A DNA stretch of 64,000 nucleotides from Varanus komodoensis. Taxonomy: Eukaryota; Chordata; Lepidosauria; Squamata; Varanidae. The position numbers were made by a program, and so were the translations under genes. How positions within the stretch are numbered: the stretch's first letter is position 1; each line of letters begins with the position of its first letter. The DNA is taken from NCBI RefSeq assembly GCF_004798865.1, contig NW_025336347.1:16977273-17041272 (forward strand), in the 5' to 3' direction. This document shows, piece by piece, positions 57,245-64,000 of this stretch. The notes beneath the pieces are model-generated. The model ran no database searches, was not told the DNA's origin, and saw nothing but the letters and a program-made list of their open reading frames with translations.

Positions 57245-57600
57245 AAATGTTTATTTAATTAGTTACTTTAACTTTTAGCCCACTCAGTCTCTCAGTGGAT
57301 AGTAATACATACCGTGCAGAAAAAGCGGATAATGTGAAGGAACAAAAGAATGGGCAAAGTATCATGCCAGCATAACAAATGTGCAACTCTATACGTAAAT
57401 GAGCATACAATTGTTGTGCCAACAGAGGGGGCTCCATTAAGGGAGGGCAGGGCAGTGGTCTCCCCCTTCTGTTGCAGAACTGTGTTCTTTTCCCAGGACA
57501 GTCAAATCTTGAAACCAAAATCACCTATGCAAAGCATGGGATTGAACCTCCGGCCTAGAAGCTGAAGCCCTGAGTTGGCCCAGTCTGGTAGAGAAAGGCC
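57245..57600 (-). mobile_element. Possible tRNA-derived SINE
   Basis: On the minus strand a B-box-like GAGGTTCAATCCC (inverse of GGGATTGAACCTC, 57539-57551) lies near the right end. The left end has a TTTATTTAATTAGTTA-type tail (57250-57265), as SINE copies here do. The middle is too diverged to confirm. Confidence 0.4.
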
Positions 57601-57674
57601 ACCAGGGTCCTTCAGAAGTTCTAGACTGACGTTATCCTGATCCTAGGCCACTGGCTCTGTTGGCTGAGGCCCCT

Positions 57675-58302
57675 GAGCATTGAAAACATTCCGGATACTT
57701 CAGCTGGTACAGAATAGAGCTGCCAGGCTGCCGACGGGGACCGGCTGTTATTCTCACATGATGCCGGTCCTCTAGCAGCTCCACTGGCTCCCAGTTGAAG
57801 TCCAGGCCCAATTCAAGGTGCTGGTTGTAACCTATAAAGCCCTGAACGGCTTGGGACCAGGATACCAGAAGGAACGTCTCCTTCCTTATACTCCCTCACA
57901 CCTCATAAGATGTGTGGGAGAAGCCCTGCTCTGGAAACCCTGTCTAAAAGAGGTTAAAAGGTCATCAACAAGTAGGGCCTTCTCTGCAGTGGCACCCAGA
58001 CTCGGGAATGTACTTCCCAGAGAGGTACACCTGCCGCCAAACTTAAACTCTTTTCTGCGCCCGGTCAAAACCTTTTTATTTAAACGGCATTTTAAAATCA
58101 ATAGCTTTTAATCTTCAGTCGCTCTTGTTTTGTTTTGTGATTTACTGTTTATTGTTTAATATATTACTACTGTTTTAATTTGTTTATTGAAAGTTGTTGT
58201 TGTTTTAAATTGTTCTTTTAAAGCACTGTAAGCCATCCTGAGATAGTTATAGAACAGGAAGGCATATAAAAGCTTTTAATACATAAATAATAAATGAATA
58301 AA
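57675..58302 (+). mobile_element. L2-group LINE 3' third
   Basis: LHWLPVEVQAQFKVLVVTY, then KALNGLGPGY (57782-57855), LLPYTPSHLIR, SRAFSAVAPRLGNVLP (57968-58015) and VKTFLFKRHF (58064-58093). The 3' UTR, a GTAAGCCATCCTGAGATAG terminus and an AAATAATAAATGAATAAA tail follow. A 97-codon frame remains open. This is the longest L2-group coding segment in the window. Confidence 0.93.
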
Positions 58303-58689
58303 TCTGGAATACCTAGAAGGGACTGGATTGCTTGCCTGTGGTTCACTAGAACCCAACAGATTTGTTCCTTGGCAAGGCCAAGGATATAAGCAAGTATTTG
58401 CTCTCAGATCTGAGATGGAGCCCATGTTTTTTGATAGATCTGGGCAATGATTGGTTACAGGCACTCTTGGATCAAACAGATCATCTAGGCTTGGATTTTG
58501 GGTAGAAACCTTCACCAGAGAATAGCCCAGAGGAGTGTGGAGCTCTTAGAAGCCTTCAGTGCCATATTTACTTGGCTGGCCAGAGAGGAAAATGTGTCTT
58601 GTGGTTATGGGTTCATTCTTACTTCTCAGAAAGAACGAAGGAAGTGCTGGAGGGAAATTTGTTGATTACTCTCTAATCCAATATTTGCA
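58303..58689. other. Unassigned DNA
   Basis: Nothing recognised. Confidence 0.4.
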
Positions 58690-59000
58690 GGAGCTGCCGT
58701 GTAGTTGTAATTCACAGCCCTAAACATTCTGGGACCCCAGATATCTCTTTCCCTCTCATCTCTCGCTCCCCATCCCCACCACACCAAATGCGCTTTGAGA
58801 TAATCTGAAGAGGTCCTGCTTATGGTGCTTTTGGTGGTTAAGATATACACAAAGGCAGTCAGATCACTGGTGTTTTCTATGGCTGCGCCCTCTCTTTGGA
58901 ACTCCTTCGCAGTTCTCACCCATTCTGGAGAGGTCATCTTTGAACTTTCAGGGATGCTGGTTATGTTGCCAAGCAGCAGCTTGGGGAATGTTATTAGCCC
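58690..59000 (+). mobile_element. L2-group LINE ORF2 C-terminal relic
   Basis: RSLVFSMAAPSLWNSF (58864-58911) is the conserved R.FSVAAP.LWNSLP block. The upstream ARG/P.YGAFG-type sequence is degraded. The sequence after LWNSF diverges and no 3' terminus can be seen. It is of a different and older subfamily than 57675. Confidence 0.7.
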
Positions 59001-59005
59001 ATCCA

Positions 59006-59030
59006 GGTGTGTGTGTGTGTGCGTGCGCAC
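59006..59030 (+). repeat. (GT)n tract
   Basis: About eight GT units followed by GCGTGCGCAC. Confidence 0.9.
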
Positions 59031-59429
59031 ATGCTTAATAACATTTGGTTGTTTGATTCTGCGTTTAAAATGTTGCATGTCAGTGTAAGAAGCTTTTAAA
59101 GTTGAGCAAGGAAAGTAAACATGTCCACATAAATCAGTAAAAATGCTATATAACAATTTTACATTATCATCATCTTCATCATCATCATTTTCTGAACTGC
59201 TGGGATAACATGAAATAAAAATCCAAATCTGTTTACTTTTAAATATTGAGCTAGAATCTGTTTTACCTAAGTTTGTACAGTGGTCTTCTCCAGCTGAATT
59301 AGTTTATTACATTTGTGTAATGCTTCATGCAGCTAAAAGGAGTTCTGAAGCAATTTCCAAGAAGGGATACAATATAAATAATACAAATATATTAACCTAC
59401 CCATCAAAATCAAACTAATTGTCTATCCT
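59031..59429. other. Unassigned AT-rich DNA
   Basis: Nothing beyond a CATCAT-rich short tract at about 59167-59190. Confidence 0.4.
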
Positions 59430-59582
59430 AACCATGCAGTATTTATTTATCTGCATGTATTTATAGGCTGCCTATAACTGCCAAGGCCTTCCTAGGTGGC
59501 TTACAATGTAAAACATACCAACAGTAAAAACACATTAAAAACCAATTAAAACATAATAAATTAGACATCTATAAAAACAATT
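59430..59582 (-). mobile_element. L2-group LINE/SINE 3' end
   Basis: TATTTATTTATCTGCATG, TAGGCTGCCTATAACTGCCA, AGGTGGCTTACAATGTAAAA and repeated AAAACA/ATTAAAA blocks are the reverse complement of the GTAAGCCACC..GGCAG..ATAAATA(AATA)n type terminus and 3' UTR. Confidence 0.65.
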
Positions 59583-59584
59583 AG

Positions 59585-60205
59585 GAGTTATGACAGTATA
59601 GGAATGACCAATGAGAGTAACGCCAAGGCTGGACTCCAGGAACCCAGGAAAAGAGAAATATCTTCACCTGGTGCCAACAGATTTGATGCCAGACAAACCA
59701 GAAGAGATCTTCCAGTGTAAGGACTTTGTAAGTGTAAGGACAGTGTAAGACCAAGGTCAAGAGTATCCACAGCACTGTAGTCCCAATCACAAAGCACGGG
59801 TGTGAAAGCTGGATGGTGAAGAATGCCAACAGGAAGAAAATGGATGTGTTCAAAGCATGGTGCTGGAAAACAGCGTGGTAAAGACCCTGGAATGACACAC
59901 AAGTGGTTCTTCGACCAACTCAAGCCAGAGCTTTTCCTGGAAGCAAAAATGACAAAACTGAGGCTGTCACACCTGAGGCACATCATGAGAAAGGAAGATT
60001 CCCTGGAGAAGACAATCGTATTAGAAAGAAGATGAAGGGGAAGGCCGAGCATGAGATGGGCTGAATCTATCTGAATCAGATGGAAGCTTCAGCCTCCAAC
60101 TTGGAAGACTGAACAAAGCATCCATGGAGAAGGCATTGTGGGGGGCTTTAATCCAAAGAGTTGCCATGAATTGGAGATGACTTGATAGTACATAACAACA
60201 GCTAC
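59585..60205 (+). mobile_element. BovB (RTE) LINE 3' end
   Basis: The plus strand encodes HGCESWMVKNANRKKMDV (59797-59850), the BovB block usually YGCESWTIKKAE.R..DAFE.WCWRR. Later blocks are LRLSHLRHIMRKEDSLEKT (about 59958-60014) and AT.KASMEKALWGA. The 3' UTR ends TTGCCATGAATTGGAGATGA then CTTGATAGTACATAACAACA (60161-60200), the classic RTE/BovB terminus. Frames are broken. It supplies the C-terminal part missing from the 5725-10830 copy but is a separate insertion. Confidence 0.92.
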
Positions 60206-61261
60206 AAACTTCACTAGGGAGAAGACTTCAAAACGGGGGGCTACCACAGAAAAGGCCAAGGACATTGCCTCACTTGGGGGAGTGGGGTGATGAGGAGTAT
60301 AATCACATACATCAAAAGGTACCGGGTTGGATATAGAACAATGCACATCGTAGCAAATGAAGAGTATCTCCTTTCTCCTCGTGAGAATAAGAGTAACAAT
60401 GGTAATAGATCTTCGCCAGTGCGTAGCAAGCTGCTTGTGCTTATGCAGCCTCATGAACCACTTGCCACGTGGCCTGGGGTCGTGGTGTAAAAGCTCTAGG
60501 ACAGTCAGGCACTTTAATCCAGGAAGGGAGACCCATACCTGGAAACAGAGTCCCCCCTTCCATCGCTACTGCAAATACAAGAGTATTGCAATGCTCATTA
60601 AAGTTCCATTAAACTGGATGGATGAAGCTTTTGGTGTGCTGCCTTCCTTAGCCAAAAAGAGAAGGACAAAGAGGAGTCGTCTATTCAAAACCTCTTTTCC
60701 CCCAGCAATACAGTGCAGTATTCAGCTCATTAGACAGTTGATGTTCTATGCCATTTCTATAGAAGATATACCGATATATATGCATATTCCTTTAAAAGAT
60801 CGTGAAGTTTGCTTAGAGTTTTCTCTTTCTTTATTTTTTTATTGCTCTCATGAATGTTGAAATAATGAGCCTATGTTTAGAAACAAGTCAAGGGGGACAA
60901 ACTGGAAGCATCCGTGGTAATTATATGGTTCACAATTAATTTCCGACAGGAACTGTTGAACAAAAGTCCTCCACTCTCAGACCTACTGCTCCCACTTCTT
61001 GTTGATCGCTTTTTGGCTGAAAACCACATACTTGGAAAAAGAAGAACTTCATGACTGGGGGCTCCCTTGGCTGTAAGAAGAGCTGAATGACATTGTGAGC
61101 TGAAGTGGAGGGCACCCCCCCGGCCTCTCAGCTCTGATGGGGGGGTCCAGGAATAACACCCGATTATTAGTTTTTAATAGTCAGTCAGGAAGCTGAAGAA
61201 AGGGGGAAGGAGTTTATTAAAGAGTAGTGAGTCCCTCATCTATGCCAGGCAAAGCATAGAT
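60206..61261. other. Unassigned DNA; 60540-60870 repeat-poor
   Basis: No exon or repeat recognised. A 167-codon plus frame (60357-60860) lacks a domain. The right half is AT-rich and repeat-free and may be regulatory. Confidence 0.33.
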
Positions 61262-61339
61262 TTTGCTGTGAGCCGCCCCGAGGCTTCGGCAAGGGGCGGC
61301 ATAGAAATGTTTTAATAAATAAATAAATAAAATAAAAGC
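61262..61339 (+). mobile_element. L2-group LINE 3' terminus
   Basis: GTGAGCCGCCCCGAGGCTTC and GGGGCGGCATAGAAATGTTT (61268-61312) differ from the 50141-50190 terminus at only about three positions. The tail here is AAATA/AAAT rather than ATA. The copy is only about 50 bp long without its tail. Confidence 0.85.
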
Positions 61340-61944
61340 AATGTTCTCTGTTGGTCATATGAAGAACTTCCTCATGGGAACAGTTGCTTACTGTTCAGAG
61401 GTTCTTGAATAAGTATGGAAGCAGGTGCATCTTCCTTTGAGCTGGGTGAGATGAGAACATTACTTTGCTACTCAGTGGAAACATTTTGGGGGCTGGTTGC
61501 TCAGAAACAAGTGGGGGGGGGAATTGCACTCAAGCCCTACTTTTGGGTGCCCCCCAGGCAGCTGGCTGGCCATGGCGCTTCCAGGACGCTGCACTCGGTG
61601 CGCGGGGATCTTCTTGCATTTTACGTCCCAAACGTACAGCGGTCAAACCCCGAATGGCCTTGGAGTCTGCCCCATCTCCCCACATGCATTCTGAGGAGAC
61701 CACGTGCCACGCGCTTCTGAAGTGAGCGTGGATCATCGCCATTGAGGGCAGAAGGGCAGAATGGAGAGCCCTCCGTGCTCATCTGGCCTGAAGGACTACC
61801 CGAAATCATTGCCAGGCATTTGACTCCCGTGCCAGTGGGGCTCCTCATCCATTGCAGTGTCCTTGCCTGGTATCCACGTGCCCATCCGCACTGCCACTCA
61901 CTCGCTTGCCGGATCGAGGAGGAGGAAGGCACCCAGAGCTCCCC
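61340..61944. other. Unassigned DNA
   Basis: No assignment; may contain diverged CR1 ORF2 upstream of the next feature. Confidence 0.35.
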
Positions 61945-62475
61945 ACAGCACTGGCCAGGCCTCACCTGTGTCCAGTTCTGGGCTGCACAGCTCAAGAAGG
62001 ATGCAGACAAGCTGGGAAAGAGTCAAGGGAGGGCAGCAAGGATGCTCTGGGCCTGGAACCAAAGGCCTGTGAGGAAAGGCTGAGAGGACTGGGCATGTTT
62101 AGCCTTGAGAAGTGAGGACTGAGGGGAGATATGATAGCACTCTACAAGTACTTGAAAGGCCACTGCAAAAAGGAAGGAGGGGATCACTCTTGATCCTCCC
62201 AGAGTACAGGACATGGAATAATGGGCAAGTTACAGGAAGCCAAGTTCCAACTGGACATCAGGAAAACTTTCCTGACTGTTAAAGCAGAACCCAAGGAAGC
62301 CGGTGGCCCAGGGAAGCTATGGACTCTCCCCCACTGGAGGCACTCAGGATGCAGCTGGACAGTGGTCCGTTGGAACAGTGTTACCTTAGAGCCCTGCTTG
62401 GAACAGGGAGCTGGGCCGGAAGGCCTAATGGACCACTTCCAGTTGGACGATCCCATGACTCTCGAATCTCCTTCT
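61945..62475 (+). mobile_element. CR1 LINE 3' end (subfamily Z)
   Basis: TGTGTCCAGTTCTGGGCTGC and CTCAAGAAGGATGCAGACAA (YCVQFWA.QLKKDVD), then GMFSLEK (about 62094-62114), LYKYLKGHCKKEG (62132-62170) and KFQLDIRKTFLTVK (62241-62282). These are the CR1 ORF2 C-terminal blocks. A 3' UTR with CCCTGCTTGGAACAGGGAGC and GGCCTAATGGACCACTTCCA follows. This is closer to the bird and crocodile CR1 layout than the X or Y copies. Confidence 0.92.
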
Positions 62476-63512
62476 CCCCCTTTGCACCTCCCACCTCGCC
62501 TGGGTCAGAGGCAGAGGCAAGCAGAAGGCAGGCTGCAGTGGCGACAGGAAGAAACAACCCCAGGGGGCTCTTTCCACTGAGCGCCTGCATGTACCTACCA
62601 TGCCAGCCCTTGATACTGACAATGATACTATATGTACACATGCCAGTATCGATCTCGTCCCCACCCCACACATTATCTAGCAGTCACTCGTGGTTGAGGG
62701 GCAGGGGCTTTCCTATTCATGTCAGGGGCTCGAGTCCCCCATGGTCACAGTCAGGCGCAAGCACAGAGCTTCCCCTTCCACAGAAGAGGATAGAGCAGAA
62801 GGCTGCGACATGGTCTGGATTTGGGGGTCCTTTAATTTTGCTTTGGCAGCAGCATGGCAGAGCAAGCACTGGTGTGGACGGGCCTGGAACAAGGAAAGAG
62901 AGAAAGGTGTCATCCCTTCCAGTACAGGAATGAGTGTGTTAATTGATTGTCGCATCTCAGGTATGTGCACAGTGTGAAAAGCACAAAACACAAACAGGTT
63001 GGGTCCTGATTTAGACGTGTGCAAGGGGGCTGGTGAAGGCTGACTTCCCCACCCCACCTCCTCAGGGCCGCCCCTCCAGAATGCTGCAGAAGTGCTGAGG
63101 GGCTCTGCATTTTTGGCGCACGGTGGCACAGAGAGAAGGGGGACCTCTGAATATTGAGCAGACACACCTCTGTGAGCCGAGCTCTGCTCACAGCAGGCAC
63201 CCTTCAGCCCCCGCCACACACCCCCTCCTCCCCCACCACCAACCTTAAACGGTTTCACTCCTTCAGTATCTGCAAGAGCCACCCAAGGCGAGTCTGCTCA
63301 GACGTTGGTCCCACGGACTTCACTGGGCTGCACCCAGACTTAGTCATAGTTCGTGTAGGCCAAATGAACCCAGTCACAAAATAAGTCAGGGTGCAGGAGG
63401 CATGCTTTTTCCATGCACGTCTCTTCTTGTCTATTTCCAAACAAAATAGAAAAAATAATAATAATTCAAGCACGGTAGCAGATGAGGGACTATATGGCAT
63501 TAGGTGTCGGGC
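62476..63512. other. Unassigned GC-richer DNA
   Basis: Long frames on both strands (204 codons plus at 62319-62933, 186 codons minus at 62722-63282) overlap each other and the CR1 and have no domain. I do not call them genes. Confidence 0.4.
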
Positions 63513-63745
63513 AGCCATTGTGGTACAGAGGCTGCAGTAGTGGACTGGGACTTGGGAGATCCCAGTTCGAATCCCCATTTGGCCATTAAGCTCATAATGG
63601 GATTTTGGATCTGTTAATGAATCTCAGCCAAGCCAAGCTCCCGGGAGATAAAATGGAGAGGAGGAGGATGGCTTAAGTCACCCTGGATATCCTGCAAGAG
63701 GGGAAAAGTCAGGATATGAACATTAAAAAATAAATACATACATCT
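63513..63745 (+). mobile_element. tRNA-derived SINE
   Basis: Pol III A box TGGTACAGAGG (63521-63531) and B box AGTTCGAATCC (63564-63574) are spaced as in a tRNA. They are followed by GGCCATTAAGCTCATAATGG, TCTCAGCCAAGCC, AAAATGGAGAGGAGG and an AAAATAAATACATA tail. It is in the same family as 43553-43755, in the opposite orientation. Confidence 0.85.
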
Positions 63746-64000
63746 TGGACCAAATGGGAGTTTATCTTAATTTGCAGTTATCAAGTGGCAATGGCCAAGC
63801 ATGTCATTTTGTATTTGGAAAGGACAAGGTACCTGTGCTCTTCCATTCCCATGTTTATTTAAAGGTGTTGTTGGTGATGAGTGGTAGTTTTTGTTAAATC
63901 CTCTTTTCCCCCCCTCTCTTAATAAAAGGTCAGGCAGGTAGATATTCCATTTATCACTATTACAAAAGACTCTAGCACAGTGATGAAAAGGGAGAGAAAT
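63746..64000. other. Unassigned DNA
   Basis: Nothing recognised. Confidence 0.4.

Noticed and set aside
60357-60860. 167-codon plus-strand frame
   Set aside because: No domain, AT-rich second half, no splice or promoter support.
62319-63282. Frames of 204 (plus) and 186 (minus) codons
   Set aside because: They overlap on opposite strands in GC-rich DNA and partly lie in a CR1 3' UTR; no domain.
43564-63574. Genuine tRNA genes at the Pol III boxes
   Set aside because: The boxes sit in SINEs with SINE bodies and A-rich tails; no cloverleaf can be closed.

Overview
The window looks like non-coding DNA from a non-avian reptile, most likely a squamate (lizard or snake). The basis is the repeat mix: several BovB (RTE-clade) LINE fragments, many CR1 3' ends, LINEs of the L2/CR1-L3 group whose 3' tails run into short tandem repeats, minus-strand L1-group LINEs, tRNA-derived SINEs and hAT DNA transposons. 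The species cannot be named from sequence alone. I found no host protein-coding exon, rRNA, tRNA gene or snRNA that I can support. Nearly all longer open frames are chance, microsatellite read-through or transposon relics. The window therefore looks like a gene desert or the inside of a very large intron.

Layout. 1-5700: unassigned DNA with a GAAA microsatellite, an uncharacterised repeat (905-1075), a minus-strand L2-group reverse-transcriptase fragment (3950-4195) and a conserved-looking block (4625-5160). 5725-10830: a long BovB LINE split by a 5'-truncated minus-strand L1 (6849-9294) that is flanked by a 9-bp target-site duplication. 11-18 kb: mostly unassigned, with two copies of one CR1 subfamily, long TTTC, GAA and TTCTC microsatellites, and a conserved-looking block at 16980-17400. 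18.4-19.5 kb: a minus-strand CR1 interrupted by an L2-group 3' fragment. 19.5-38 kb: sparse repeats, a Z-DNA-prone dinucleotide tract (21354-21408) and several AT-rich non-repetitive blocks that could be enhancers. 38.7-41.1 kb: a BovB end, a hAT transposase C-terminal relic and a second minus-strand L1-group LINE. 43.5-50.6 kb: a SINE, a 45.8-46.4 kb ATTA-rich block, an L2-group 3' end carrying a 315-bp non-autonomous hAT element with an 8-bp target duplication, CR1 ends, and the best preserved L2-group copy. 55.6-62.5 kb: four further L2-group fragments, a BovB 3' end and a CR1 3' end. 63.5 kb: a SINE.

No set of genes here works together. The biology is the history of transposon insertions (at least three clear nestings) plus possible cis-regulatory DNA in the repeat-poor blocks. 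I did not see a convincing new biological system. The observations most worth checking are the dated nestings, an uncharacterised interspersed repeat seen at 905-1075 and 30100-30285, and the repeat-poor blocks that look selectively kept.
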